NCBI RefSeq assembly: GCF_013466785.1
Contig: NZ_CP059163.1
Location: forward strand, 682,001-746,000
From: Nocardioides marinisabuli
Lineage (GTDB): Bacteria > Actinomycetota > Actinomycetes > Propionibacteriales > Nocardioidaceae
Length of the DNA: 64,000 nt
Direction: 5' to 3'
Shown here: positions 55,582 through 64,000 of the stretch, piece by piece
Layout: the number at the start of each line of letters is the position of its first letter
Position numbering within the stretch: position 1 is the first letter of the stretch
Position numbers and translations under genes: made by a program
The notes under the pieces: model-generated
Database searches by the model: none
The model's input: only the letters and a program-made list of their open reading frames with translations
What the model was told of the DNA's origin: nothing

Positions 55582-56819
55582 GAGGCCCGCCCGGTGCCCG
55601 AGCGCGACCACCCGCCGAGCTCGGAGCGGCGCGGCGGCAGCTCGGCGTCGGACTTGCGGCCCTTGTCGACCGGCGGCGCCTCGGCGGCGGCGGGACGGTC
55701 CGGCGGCTGCGGCGGGGAGTCGGAGGAGGTGAACCGGTTGGGCAGCGAGAGCTTCATGATCGTGCGCAGCGCCTGGCCGTACTGCCGGTGCAACGGCCCC
55801 ACCGTGTACGGCAGGTCGTACTTGTCGCACAGCGCCCGCACCCGCTCGGAGATCTCGGCGTACCGGTTGCTGGGCAGGTCAGGGAAGAGGTGGTGCTCGA
55901 TCTGGAAGCCGAGGTTGCCCGACAGGATGTGCAGCAGCGGGCCGCCCTCGAAGTTGGCCGCGCCCAGGATCTGGCGCAGGTACCACTCGGCGCGCGTCTC
56001 GTCCTCGAGCTCCTCCTCGGTGAAGTGCATCGCCCCGTCGGGGAAGTGCCCGCAGAAGATGATCACGTACGACCACAGGTTGCGCGCCAGGTTGGCGGTG
56101 GCGTTGGCCTTCATCGTGGTGCGCCAGTGCGGCCCCGACAGCGCCGGGTAGACGACGTAGTCCTTGAGCGCCTGGTTGCGGCCCTTGCGCCAGATCTGCT
56201 TGAGCTGGCGCTTCATCTCCGCAGGATCCTTCTCGCCCTTGCGGATCTTCTCCAGGTCGAGGTCGTGCAGCGCCACGCCCCACTGGAAGAGCGAGGCCAG
56301 CAGCGCGTTGTAGACCGGCTGGCCCAGGTTGGCGGGGTTCCAGCGCTGCTCGCGCGCCATCCGCAGCACGCCGTAGCCGATGTCGTTGTCGTAGCCGAGC
56401 ACGTTGGTGAACTGGTGGTGGATGTAGTTGTGCGAGTGCTTCCACTGCTCGGCGGGCTGGGCGGTGTCCCACTCCCAGTTGGAGGAGTGGATCTCGGGGT
56501 CGTTCATCCAGTCCCACTGCCCGTGCATGACGTTGTGGCCGATCTCCATGTTCTCGAGGATCTTGGCCAGGCCCAGCATGGTGGCGCCGGCGACCGCGCC
56601 CGGCACCCGCGCCCTCCTCGAGTGGCAGGTGGTCATCAGCGTGACCCGGCCGGCGGCGGCCAAGCCGCGCTGCACCCGGATCATCCGGTTGATGTACGCC
56701 GCGTCGGCGGCGCCGCGCGACTCCTCGACGTCGGCGCGGATCCGGTCGAGCTCGCGACCGATCTGCTCGACCTCGTCGTCGGTGAGGTGGGTGTACTCCT
56801 GGACGTCGGCGATCGCCAT
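55578..56819 (-). CDS. Membrane acyl-CoA/acyl-lipid fatty acid desaturase
   Basis: A 413-residue di-iron desaturase introducing a double bond into acyl chains at the membrane. The three histidine boxes are HNVMHGQWDW, HSHNYIHHQF and IEHHLFP. The length and the following reductase match the DesA3/Rv3230c pair of mycobacteria, which makes oleoyl from stearoyl-CoA. The C-terminal 50 residues are a disordered Pro-rich tail. The ATG at 56819 opens MAIADVQEYTHLT. Electrons would come from the reductase gene just upstream. Confidence 0.9.
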   Translation of the reverse strand: MAIADVQEYTHLTDDEVEQIGRELDRIRADVEESRGAADAAYINRMIRVQRGLAAAGRVTLMTTCHSRRARVPGAVAGATMLGLAKILENMEIGHNVMHGQWDWMNDPEIHSSNWEWDTAQPAEQWKHSHNYIHHQFTNVLGYDNDIGYGVLRMAREQRWNPANLGQPVYNALLASLFQWGVALHDLDLEKIRKGEKDPAEMKRQLKQIWRKGRNQALKDYVVYPALSGPHWRTTMKANATANLARNLWSYVIIFCGHFPDGAMHFTEEELEDETRAEWYLRQILGAANFEGGPLLHILSGNLGFQIEHHLFPDLPSNRYAEISERVRALCDKYDLPYTVGPLHRQYGQALRTIMKLSLPNRFTSSDSPPQPPDRPAAAEAPPVDKGRKSDAELPPRRSELGGWSRSGTGRAS

Positions 56820-56864
56820 GTCGTCTCCTCGGTGCTGGTGCTGGAGCGGTTCGGGGGGGGTGTC

Positions 56865-57950
56865 TCAGATGTCGATGACGCAGTCGCCGACGGCGGCGGT
56901 CACGCAGGTCTGCACCTGCTCGTTCGGCTGGGCGTACTCCTCGCCGTTGCGCAGGTCGCGCACCGTGCCGGAGACGAGGGTCAGGGTGCAGGTGTGGCAG
57001 ATGCCCATCCGGCAGCCGTAGGGCATCCCGACCCCGGCCTGCTCGCCGGCCTCGAGGACGGTCGTGGCCCCGTCGACCTCGGCCTCCTTGCCGGAGTTCT
57101 GGAAGCGGATGCGACCGCCCTCTCCCCCGTCACCGCCCAGCTCGAGGGTGAAGCGCTCGAGGTGCAGCCGCTCCTCGAGCCCCGCGGCCTCGTAGTGCGC
57201 GGCCACGGCGTCGAGCATCGGGCCGGGCCCACAGGCCCAGGTCTCGCGCTCGCGCCAGTCGGGGCAGACCGCGTCGAGGCCGCGCTCGCGGTCACCGACC
57301 TCGAGGATGCCGTCGGTGTCGGTGTGCAGGCGGTGCACGACCAGGCCCTCGTGGGCCTCCTCCAGCCGGGCCAGCTCGTCGCGGAAGATCATCCGCTCGG
57401 GGGTCGGCGAGGAGTAGTGCAGGACCACGTCGGGCATCGTGGCGCGCCGGTCGAGAGTGCGCAGCATCGCCATCACCGGCGTGATGCCGGACCCGCCGAC
57501 CAGGAAGAGCAGCCGCGGCGGTGGCGGGTCGGGCAGCACGAAGTCGCCCTCGGGCTTGGCCAGCCGCACGATCGTGCCCGGCTCGAGACCGTTGACCAGG
57601 TGCGAGGAGAGCAGTCCCTCGGGCATCGCGCGCACCGTGATCGCGATGTGGCGACCCGAGCGGCGCGGCGCCGAGCTGACCGAGTAGGAGCGCCACTGGA
57701 AGCGGCCCTCGACCTGCACCCCGATGCCGACGTACTGACCGGGGCGGTGGTCGAAGCGCCAGCCCCACCCGGGGCGGATCACCAGGGTGGCGGCGTCCTC
57801 GGTCTCCGGGACGACCTTCTCGATGCGTCCGCGCAGCTCGCGCTGGCTCCACAGGGGGTTGATGAGCGAGAGGTAGTCGTCGGGGTGCAGCGGCGTCGTC
57901 AGCCGTGCGCCCGCGCGCCGTACGCGCTCCCAGGGGATCGTCGCGCTCAC
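56865..57950 (-). CDS. Ferredoxin reductase-type flavoprotein supplying the desaturase
   Basis: A 361-residue electron-transfer protein: FAD domain (RSYSVSSAPRR), NAD(P)H domain (LFLVGGSGITPVMAML) and a C-terminal plant-type 2Fe-2S domain with Cys in YGCRMGICHTC and a distant QTCVT. GTG at 57950 chosen for GGAGG five bases upstream and the common start SATIPWERVRR; an ATG at 57986 adds 12 residues. It lies 45 bases before the desaturase on the same strand, so the two form an operon. Confidence 0.9.
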   Translation of the reverse strand: MSATIPWERVRRAGARLTTPLHPDDYLSLINPLWSQRELRGRIEKVVPETEDAATLVIRPGWGWRFDHRPGQYVGIGVQVEGRFQWRSYSVSSAPRRSGRHIAITVRAMPEGLLSSHLVNGLEPGTIVRLAKPEGDFVLPDPPPPRLLFLVGGSGITPVMAMLRTLDRRATMPDVVLHYSSPTPERMIFRDELARLEEAHEGLVVHRLHTDTDGILEVGDRERGLDAVCPDWRERETWACGPGPMLDAVAAHYEAAGLEERLHLERFTLELGGDGGEGGRIRFQNSGKEAEVDGATTVLEAGEQAGVGMPYGCRMGICHTCTLTLVSGTVRDLRNGEEYAQPNEQVQTCVTAAVGDCVIDI

Positions 57951-58055
57951 CGGCGCCTCCTCGTCCACGTCGTCTTTACCGGACATAGTGAACAGCCGTG
58001 CACCGAGTGGCGTCAACGCCCCGAGGGGATGAGGTGGCCCACGTAGGCTGGAGGC

Positions 58056-58475
58056 ATGGGCTACGACGTGGAGAAGACCGACGCCGAGTGGCGTGAGCAG
58101 CTCTCACCCGAGGAGTACGCCGTGCTGCGCCAGGCGGGCACCGAGCGTGCGGGCGTGGGGCGGCTGACCGACACCGAGACGACCGGCGTCTACCGGTGCA
58201 AGGCCTGCCAGGCCAAGCTGTTCGAGTCCGACACCAAGTTCCACTCCGGGTGCGGCTGGCCGTCGTTCTACCAGCCGATCAGCGACACCATCGAGTACGT
58301 CGAGGACACCTCGCACGGCATGAAGCGCGTCGAGGTGCGCTGCGCCGGGTGCGGCTCGCACCTGGGCCACGTCTTCCCCGACGGCTACGGCACCCCGACC
58401 GGCGACCGCTACTGCATCAACTCGGTCAGCATGACCCTCGAGCCCGCCGACGGCTCGGGACCCGTCGCCGGCTGA
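58056..58475 (+). CDS. msrB: Peptide-methionine (R)-S-oxide reductase MsrB
   Basis: A 139-residue enzyme reducing methionine-R-sulfoxide in proteins. Four zinc-type Cys are in CKAC and CAGC, with SGCGWPSFYQP and the catalytic RYCINSVS. ATG after GGAGGC. It converges on the lipoprotein gene two bases away. Neighbouring hemQ and hemY match the heme-msrB grouping known from mycobacteria. Confidence 0.96.
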   Translation: MGYDVEKTDAEWREQLSPEEYAVLRQAGTERAGVGRLTDTETTGVYRCKACQAKLFESDTKFHSGCGWPSFYQPISDTIEYVEDTSHGMKRVEVRCAGCGSHLGHVFPDGYGTPTGDRYCINSVSMTLEPADGSGPVAG

Positions 58476-58477
58476 CC

Positions 58478-59119
58478 TCAGCCGGCGTCGACGAGCTGGG
58501 CGAGGACCCGCACCGTGTTGGCGCCGTGCTCCTCGTCGAGGCGCTGCTGCAGCGTGCCGTCGTCGTAGGCGACCTCGGCCACGACCTGCTGGTCCTCCAC
58601 GTAGGTGCCCACGACGCCGGGCAGCGCGCTGACCTCGCGGGCGATCTCGTTGATCGAGGCCTCGTCGCGCTGGCGCAGCGGCGGGGGCGGGTCCTGCTCG
58701 TCCTGGCGCGGCGGGCTGTAGAGCGCCGCGGGGACCGCGTCGGTGACGGTGAAGGTGGTGCCGTCCCACTCGCCGGTGAGAGCGAAGGAGCCCCACCGCA
58801 CGTCGCCCTGCTTCTCGAAGGCCTGCTGGTCGCGCCAGCGCCACCCCTCGATCGCGGGGCCGCCGCACTGCGGCGGGTAGGACTCCGCCACCGGGCCCAG
58901 GCACATCTCGGGCCCCTCGCCGGTGTCCATCACCACCACCAGGTCGCGGGTGCGCACCGGCCCGGGGGCCGCCTGCGGCTCGAGCGGCGCGGGGCTCGAC
59001 GTGGCACCGTCGTCGACGGCCACCTCGTCGTCTCCCCCGCCGCACGCGGCCAGGCTCATCAGCAGGGGGGCGAGGAGCAGGGCGAGACCGGTCGTACGCC
59101 GGCGGGCTGGGGTGCGCAT
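58478..59119 (-). CDS. Hypothetical lipoprotein
   Basis: A 213-residue exported lipoprotein (lipobox LAAC, Cys26). After an Asp/Pro spacer it has LVVVMDTGEGPEMCLGP with a Cys pair (SYPPQC), a Trp-rich stretch and a C-terminal beta segment (VVGTYVEDQQVVAEVAYD). The family is unknown to me. It starts about 34 bases before the second repeat island. It lies between msrB and hemQ, where mycobacteria keep a small gene, but no link to heme is visible in it. Confidence 0.75.
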   Translation of the reverse strand: MRTPARRRTTGLALLLAPLLMSLAACGGGDDEVAVDDGATSSPAPLEPQAAPGPVRTRDLVVVMDTGEGPEMCLGPVAESYPPQCGGPAIEGWRWRDQQAFEKQGDVRWGSFALTGEWDGTTFTVTDAVPAALYSPPRQDEQDPPPPLRQRDEASINEIAREVSALPGVVGTYVEDQQVVAEVAYDDGTLQQRLDEEHGANTVRVLAQLVDAG

Positions 59120-59152
59120 GGGGGTGGGACGGTTCCTCTCGGGCGGGGGTTC

Positions 59153-59335
59153 CGACCCGGCTCATATCTCACCCTGACCCGGCGCAAACTTCGCGCCCAC
59201 CCGGCCCGGATCTCTCGTCGAGTCGTCCCGAAGCTGCACCAACGGAGCCGCTGCAGGTTCGGGACGGGTCAGCGCGAGATTTGGGACGGGTCAGGGTGAG
59301 ATTTGCGCCGGGTCAGCGTGGTGTGGGCCTGGTCA
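59153..59335. repeat. Head-to-head array of 22-base repeats (island 2)
   Basis: Forward units start at 59153, 59175 and 59197, with a decayed fourth at 59219. Inverse units end at 59271, 59293 and 59315, with a shortened one at 59335. The unit is the same as at 38.7 kb (TGACCCGGC... / ...CCGGGTCA). The last three bases are the hemQ stop codon, so the array begins exactly at a stop, as at pepN. It can form a long hairpin after hemQ. Confidence 0.85.
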
Positions 59336-60043
59336 GGGGAGGCGGTGCAGGAGGTCGGGGACCGCGGTGAGCGCGCCGGTGTAGAACGGCACCTCCTCGC
59401 GCACGTGGCGCCGGGCGGTGGAGCCGCGCAGGTGCCGCATCAGGTCGACGATGCGGTAGAGCTCGTCGGCCTCGAAGGCCAGCATCCACTCGTAGTCGCC
59501 GAGCGCGAAGCTGGCCACGGTGTTGGCGCGCACGTCCTTGTAGTCGCGCGCCATCTTGCCGTGCTCGGCGAGCATCGCACGGCGCTCGCCGTCCTCGAGC
59601 AGGTACCACTCGTAGGAGCGCACGAAGGGGTAGACGCACACGTGCTGCTTGGGGTCCTCGTCGGCGAGGAACGCCGGCACGTGGCTCTTGTTGAACTCGG
59701 CGGGGCGGTGCAGCGCCATCTGCGACCACACCGGCTCGAGCCGGGCGCCGAAGGCGGTGCGGCGGAAGCGGTGGTAGGCGTCCTGGAGCTGCACCGAGTC
59801 GACGGCGTGGGCCCAGACCATCACGTCGGCGTCGGCGCGCAGGCCGCTGACGTCGTAGACGCCGCGCACCACGACGTCGTCGCCGGCGAGCGCGGCGAAG
59901 AGCTCCTCGACCTCGCTCGCCTCGGCCGCACGGTCGGCCCCGGGGCCGAGCACGTCGCGCAGGCGGAACACCGACCACATCGTGTAGCGGATCGAGTCGT
60001 TGATCTCCCGCACCCGGGAGGCGTTGCTCTGCGTCTCGCTCAT
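59333..60043 (-). CDS. hemQ: Coproheme decarboxylase HemQ
   Basis: A 236-residue chlorite-dismutase-fold enzyme converting coproheme to protoheme in the coproporphyrin pathway of Gram-positives. It shows [12 protein letters not shown], the [16 protein letters not shown] stretch, [13 protein letters not shown] and a fold-typical [14 protein letters not shown] at 60043. hemY lies 3.7 kb upstream on the same strand, separated by a signalling unit. Confidence 0.94.
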   Translation of the reverse strand: MSETQSNASRVREINDSIRYTMWSVFRLRDVLGPGADRAAEASEVEELFAALAGDDVVVRGVYDVSGLRADADVMVWAHAVDSVQLQDAYHRFRRTAFGARLEPVWSQMALHRPAEFNKSHVPAFLADEDPKQHVCVYPFVRSYEWYLLEDGERRAMLAEHGKMARDYKDVRANTVASFALGDYEWMLAFEADELYRIVDLMRHLRGSTARRHVREEVPFYTGALTAVPDLLHRLP

Positions 60044-60092
60044 GGCCACATTGTGCCAACCGTCCCCACCCGCGGCGCACGCGGTGGGCCGC

Positions 60093-60743
60093 TCAGCCCC
60101 GGCCGAGCCCCGCCTCGCGGGCGGCGATGATCGCCGCGGCCCGGTCGGGGGCCTGCAGCTTGGCGTAGACCGAGGAGACGGTGTTGCGCACCGTCTTGCC
60201 CGAGACGAACAGCTCGGCGGCGATCTGGTCGTTGCTGCGCCCGGCGGCCAGCAGGTCGAGCACCTGGTGCTCGCGCTCGCTGAGCTGGGGGAAGGCCGGC
60301 GGCGCTGCCGGGCGCGCGGCGCCCACGAAGAGCTGGGCGACCCGCGCCGCCAGGGACGCCCCGAAGACCATGCCGCCGGCGGCCGCCGAGCGCACCGCGT
60401 GCAGCACCTCGTCGGCGCCGGCACCCTTGAGCAGGTAGCCGGTGGCGCCCGCCCGGATCGCGCTGACCACGGTCTCGTCGTCCTCGGTCATCGTCAGCAT
60501 CACGACCCGCACCTGCGGGTGCCGGCCGGTCACGAAGCGGGTCGCCTCGATGCCGTCGAGCCCGGGCATCTGGATGTCCATGACCACGACGTCGGGCAGC
60601 ACGTCCTCCACCACGTGCAGCGCCTCGCGGCCGTCGGCCGCCTCGCCGACGACCTCGATCCCCTCGAGCGCGCCCAGCAGCGACACCAGCCCCTCCCGCA
60701 CGATCCGGTGGTCGTCGACGACCACGACCCGCAGCACCCTCAC
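60093..60743 (-). CDS. NarL/LuxR-type response regulator
   Basis: A 216-residue regulator. The receiver domain has DDH at 10-12, phosphoacceptor Asp56 (VVMDIQMPG) and the usual Thr/Lys switch ([15 protein letters not shown]). The C-terminal LuxR HTH reads [21 protein letters not shown]. It starts GTG at 60743 inside the kinase stop (GTGA overlap), so the two are translated together. It would bind a target promoter when the partner kinase is active; the adjacent membrane gene is one candidate. Confidence 0.92.
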   Translation of the reverse strand: MRVLRVVVVDDHRIVREGLVSLLGALEGIEVVGEAADGREALHVVEDVLPDVVVMDIQMPGLDGIEATRFVTGRHPQVRVVMLTMTEDDETVVSAIRAGATGYLLKGAGADEVLHAVRSAAAGGMVFGASLAARVAQLFVGAARPAAPPAFPQLSEREHQVLDLLAAGRSNDQIAAELFVSGKTVRNTVSSVYAKLQAPDRAAAIIAAREAGLGRG

Positions 60744-62794
60744 CGCGCCACCCCCAGCGGCAGCCACGCGCGCACCAGGGTGCCGGCCCCGTCGAGGCCC
60801 GGGCAGACCACCTCGGCGCGACCGCCCAGCTCGTCGGCGCGCTCGCGCAGCGACAGCATCCCCACGCCGGCCTGCGCCCCCGGCGACACCCCCACCCCGT
60901 CGTCGGCGACCTCGACGAGCAGCCCTCCCGCCTCGTGGGCCAGCCGGACCTCGGCGCGACCGGCACGCGCGTGGCGCGCCACGTTGGTCAGCGCCTCGGC
61001 CGCGATCCGGTACGCCGCGACCTCCACCGCCGCGGGCAGCTCGGGCAGGTCGGCGGCGCCGACCGAGACCTCGGGCCCGGCCTGCTCGGCCAGCTGGCGC
61101 AACGCCCCGACCAGGCCGCGGTCGTCGAGCGCGGGCGGGCGCAGCTCATGCACCAGCCGGCGTACGTCGGCGACGACGTCCTGCACCATCACGGCGGTCT
61201 CCTGCAGGCTCGCGCCGGCCGCGGCGGGGTCGCTGCCGACCGTCAGCCGGGCCGTCTCGAGGCGGAAGACCACTCCCCCGAGCGCCGGGCCGAGGCCGTC
61301 GTGCAGGTCGCGCCGGATGCGGCGCCGCTCCTCCTCGCGCGCCACCACCAGCCGCTCCCGGCTCTCCTGCAGCTCCTCGGCCAGGCGGGCGGTCCGCACC
61401 GCCAGCGCCGCCTGACGCACGAGGTCGCCGAGCAGCCGCTCGTCGCGCGACGAGAGCCGGCTGCGCATCCCGCGGGCCGGCAGCATCAACCGGCCCACCT
61501 CACGGCCGCGGTCGGTGATCGGGAGCACCCGCACCTGCGTGGGCTCCGTGCCGTGGCTGGCCGACAGGACCTCCCCGCCGCGTTCGACCTCGACGCGCAC
61601 GAAGCCGACCCCGAAGGCCGCGGCGACGGCGACGGCCACCTCGCGGAGCTGCGCCGCGGCGTCGTCGGTGTGCTCGAGGCGCGCGGCGAGCCTGGCCACG
61701 ACGTCGTACGGCGCCGCCCGCTCGCCAAAGACCAGCCGGCGTGCCCACGTCCAGACCCGCGCGCGCAGGGGGACGTGCACCAGCGCCGAGACCAGGAGCA
61801 CCAGCGCCACCACCTCGCGCTGCGAGAGGCCCTCGCCGCCCCAGCCGGTCAGCAGGGTGTCGAGCAGGCCGACCGCGGCCAGGTCGACGGCGAGGACGAG
61901 CAGGCCCAGGCCGGCCCAGGCCAGGGTGCGGGTCAGCAGGTCGCGCACCGGCACCAGGCCGGGCTCGACGACGGCGACGACCATCGCCGCCGCCGGCAGC
62001 ACCATCACGACGAAGCTGGTGAGCAGGTCGTCCCCGGGGCCGTCGTAGAAGGCACCGGCCACGACGGTCAGGGCCATCACCAGCACGCTCCACAGCAGCC
62101 AGCGCATCCGGTCGCGCTCGACACCCTCGGACCCGCGGTAGCGCACCACCACCGTCGCGATCGGCACGGCGAAGCCCAGCACCGTGACGGTCCGGGCGAT
62201 CGAGGGCGCCGGCTCGCCGAGCCAGCCCAGCGAGAAGGGGTCGGGGTCGAGCGCGGCCGGCAGCGCCGCCGGCACCGGCGCCGGGGTGAGCAGGAAGACC
62301 AGGACGGCTCCGCCCATCACCACCAGCACGGCGCCCGAGGCCCGGCCCCAGCGACCCGGCAGGAACCTCCCCGTGGGGAAGAGGAGCAGCAGCACCGCGG
62401 CCACGACCGGCAGCAGCGATCCGACCCGGCCCCAGAACCACAGCGCGAGCGTGCTGCCGGGCCACGCGGACGTGTCCGTCACCCCGGCGTACAGCCAGGA
62501 CTGCGCCAGGCCGTCGACGGCCCAGAAGAGCCCGAACCCGGCGAGCGCCCAGCCGAACCGTGAGCGCGGGTCGCGCGCGGTGACCACGGCGGCCAGCGAG
62601 GCGATGACCAGGCCGTTGAGGGTCCAGGGCCAGCCGGGCCCCTGCGTCAGCCGGTCCCCCAGCGAGCCGGCCTCGCCGCGCGCGTCGACGGCGACGCTGG
62701 CGACCAGGGCCAGGGCGCACAGCGCCGGCACGCCCGGCCCGGACACGAACCGTCCGACCGGCGTGCGGGCGGGGCGCCGGCCGACCACGAGCAC
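60740..62794 (-). CDS. Membrane sensor histidine kinase (NarX/DesK-type HisKA_3)
   Basis: A 684-residue kinase with eight to ten N-terminal membrane helices (to about residue 345), a GAF-like region near 370-470 and HisKA_3 with phospho-His498 in RRDLHDGLGPALGG. The ATPase part ends the protein, with AEALTNVARHA and DDGVGV. The long polytopic sensor suggests a membrane or lipid signal. GTG at 62794; the weak ribosome site leaves the start uncertain. It is coupled to the response regulator. Confidence 0.9.
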   Translation of the reverse strand: MLVVGRRPARTPVGRFVSGPGVPALCALALVASVAVDARGEAGSLGDRLTQGPGWPWTLNGLVIASLAAVVTARDPRSRFGWALAGFGLFWAVDGLAQSWLYAGVTDTSAWPGSTLALWFWGRVGSLLPVVAAVLLLLFPTGRFLPGRWGRASGAVLVVMGGAVLVFLLTPAPVPAALPAALDPDPFSLGWLGEPAPSIARTVTVLGFAVPIATVVVRYRGSEGVERDRMRWLLWSVLVMALTVVAGAFYDGPGDDLLTSFVVMVLPAAAMVVAVVEPGLVPVRDLLTRTLAWAGLGLLVLAVDLAAVGLLDTLLTGWGGEGLSQREVVALVLLVSALVHVPLRARVWTWARRLVFGERAAPYDVVARLAARLEHTDDAAAQLREVAVAVAAAFGVGFVRVEVERGGEVLSASHGTEPTQVRVLPITDRGREVGRLMLPARGMRSRLSSRDERLLGDLVRQAALAVRTARLAEELQESRERLVVAREEERRRIRRDLHDGLGPALGGVVFRLETARLTVGSDPAAAGASLQETAVMVQDVVADVRRLVHELRPPALDDRGLVGALRQLAEQAGPEVSVGAADLPELPAAVEVAAYRIAAEALTNVARHARAGRAEVRLAHEAGGLLVEVADDGVGVSPGAQAGVGMLSLRERADELGGRAEVVCPGLDGAGTLVRAWLPLGVAR

Positions 62795-62876
62795 GGGCTC
62801 ATTGTGGGCGCGCCGACGCCGGCCCGGGAACCGAATTCCCGGACCGGCTCCGGCGCAGGGCACGCAGCGGTCCCGC

Positions 62877-63632
62877 TCAGGCGGCCCGGGCGCCGCGGTG
62901 CACCCGGTCGCCGAGCGCGAAGCCGGTCGCGGTCACCAGCAGCCACAGCGGGCCGGTCATCCCCGCCATGTACTGCAGCGGGGAGATCCCCAGCAGCAGG
63001 GTCAGCCCGCCGAGCACCAGCCCCACACGGCCGATCCACGTCGGGACGGCGCCCGCACGGGCGGCGCGCCACACGGCCACGCCCGAGAGCCCGGAGAGCA
63101 CCCAGCACCACGGGACCGTGGCGATCCAGTGGTTGAAGAACACCACGGCGTGCGGGTCGGCGACGGCGTCCCCGGCCTGCGAGGCGAAGATGAACTCGGT
63201 GTCGAGCCCGGTCCCCAGCACGGTGACCAGTGCGGTGCCGAGCAGCCCGGCGGCGGCCACGAAGGGGGCCAGGCCCGTCCCGGGGTGGTCGGCCAGGCGG
63301 CGGTGCAGCCCGGCGGCGAAGACGACGGTCGCCACCGCACCCACGAGGGCCAGCACGTGGAAGGCCACGATCACGGGGACCTTGTCGGCGACGGCCAGCG
63401 CTATCGCGTCGGGGTCACCCGCCAGGGCCTCGTCGTAGACGGCCGTGACCAGGCCGGAGGTGGCGATGCCGCCGATGCCGGCGGCCGCGGCGGCGATGCC
63501 GACGGCGGCCCAGGTGCGCGGGGCGCGCGGCGCGGGGCGCTCCGCGCGGGGCGTGGTGGGCCGCGTCGACCCGGCCCGGTCGGTGCGGACGGGACGGCTG
63601 CTGCTGGTGCTCGTGGTGCCGGTGGTGCTCAT
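62877..63632 (-). CDS. Polytopic membrane protein upstream of the two-component system
   Basis: A 251-residue membrane protein. A Ser/Thr/Arg-rich cytosolic 38 residues precede six hydrophobic helices between 43 and 240, with acidic loops (VYDEALAGDPDAI, TEFIFASQAGD). No transport or enzyme motif is recognised. ATG at 63632 follows GAGGACC. It is transcribed ahead of the kinase on the same strand with an 82-base gap and may be a target or accessory of that system. Confidence 0.8.
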   Translation of the reverse strand: MSTTGTTSTSSSRPVRTDRAGSTRPTTPRAERPAPRAPRTWAAVGIAAAAAGIGGIATSGLVTAVYDEALAGDPDAIALAVADKVPVIVAFHVLALVGAVATVVFAAGLHRRLADHPGTGLAPFVAAAGLLGTALVTVLGTGLDTEFIFASQAGDAVADPHAVVFFNHWIATVPWCWVLSGLSGVAVWRAARAGAVPTWIGRVGLVLGGLTLLLGISPLQYMAGMTGPLWLLVTATGFALGDRVHRGARAA

Positions 63633-63762
63633 GGAGGTCCTCTTCTCGGTCGTCGTGGTGGACGACCCGAGACTGCGGGGCGCGGTGTCCCGAGGGGCAG
63701 GGACGACGGGGCACGTCCGGTCCCGGGCACGACCCGGGACGGCGGGACCGGTCAGGGACCGG

Positions 63763-64000
63763 TCAGTGCGGGGAGAGCGCCCGGACGGCCAGGCGCGCGG
63801 AGCCGATGACCGCGGGGATGCCCACTCCGTCGTACGCCGCCCCGCACACCGCCAGCCCCGGCACCTCGGCCACGGCCGCGCGCACCCGCGCCACCCGCGC
63901 GAGGTGGCCGACGGCGTACTGCGGCAGGCCGCCGCCCCAGCGCTGCACGTGGGTGTCGACAGGGCGGGCCCGGAGCCCGAGGGCCGCGTGCAGGTCGGCG
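63763..64000 (-). CDS. hemY: C-terminal end of protoporphyrinogen/coproporphyrinogen oxidase HemY, N-terminus beyond right edge
   Basis: The last 78 codons of a HemY/HemG-type FAD oxidase acting on coproporphyrinogen III in Gram-positives. The visible part reads RWGGGLPQYAVGHLARVARV and LAVCGAAYDGVGIPAVIGSA, the standard C-terminal FAD/dimer region of the family. The frame is open to the right edge. hemQ, which uses its product line, lies downstream after an intervening signalling cluster. Confidence 0.88.
   Translation of the reverse strand, partial: ADLHAALGLRARPVDTHVQRWGGGLPQYAVGHLARVARVRAAVAEVPGLAVCGAAYDGVGIPAVIGSARLAVRALSPH

Overview
The window is high-GC DNA (low-70s % G+C by eye) from an actinomycete, most likely Nocardioides or another member of the Nocardioidaceae. 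Supporting signs are a mycothiol-dependent formaldehyde dehydrogenase, GroEL1 with a His-rich tail under CIRCE control, GuaB/GuaB3 together, a 6C-type small RNA, a HemY/HemQ heme locus, an Eis-family acetyltransferase, many GTG starts and many 4-base stop/start overlaps. The genus is inferred from protein style, not from a search.

Layout. 0-7 kb: a secreted GH13 amylase (cut by the left edge), a nitrilase-family amidase, guaB3, a CDF metal exporter, guaB and an ACT/GNAT protein, all on the minus strand. 7-10.5 kb: a GT-C type membrane glycosyltransferase, then a four-gene minus-strand cassette of EspC/WXG100-like proteins. 10.6-12.8 kb: groES-groEL with two CIRCE operators. 12.8-19.5 kb: a methyltransferase, the mscR/MBL formaldehyde pair, an ECF sigma/membrane-regulator pair and three tandem paralogous lipoproteins. 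19.7-21.5 kb: a second type-VII-substrate-like pair. 21.5-28.3 kb: tsaD, rimI, tsaB, a lytic transglycosylase, cysQ, pth and rplY. 28.5-36.1 kb: a four-gene operon encoding a large secreted coiled-coil protein, a binding-protein-like lipoprotein, a transmembrane Ser/Thr kinase and an FHA protein. 36-44 kb: pepN, prs, glmU, a K+ channel, an FKBP lipoprotein and a thioesterase. 44.5 kb: a tRNA-Gln(UUG)-like gene. 45-50 kb: a stand-alone DNA ligase and primase-polymerase, a sulfotransferase, the 6C RNA and an Eis-like enzyme. 50.4-55.1 kb: an mdeR-mdeA-mdeB methionine catabolism cluster. 55.2-58 kb: an acyl desaturase with its reductase. 58-64 kb: msrB, hemQ, a two-component system with a membrane protein, and the end of hemY.

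How it works together. The guaB3/guaB and groEL/groES/tsaD/rimI/tsaB blocks keep the order I remember from Mycobacterium tuberculosis, and accessory cassettes sit between them. The two separated EspC/WXG-like cassettes share an identical 12-base element, CAGGTTTTACCC. It lies where a SigF/SigB-type stress promoter (GGTTT-N16-GGGTAG or GGGAAC) would place its -35 box, so the cassettes look like one stress regulon encoded at two sites. The kinase/FHA operon looks like a sensory pathway running from outside the cell to the cytoplasm.

Cautions. Three genes (a GNAT at 22.8 kb, the FHA protein at 29.4 kb, the binding protein at 32.1 kb) carry single-base frameshifts at short homopolymers. Two intergenic islands (38.7 and 59.2 kb) carry the same 22-base repeat, arranged head to head. 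All functional calls come from reading motifs; no database search was run.
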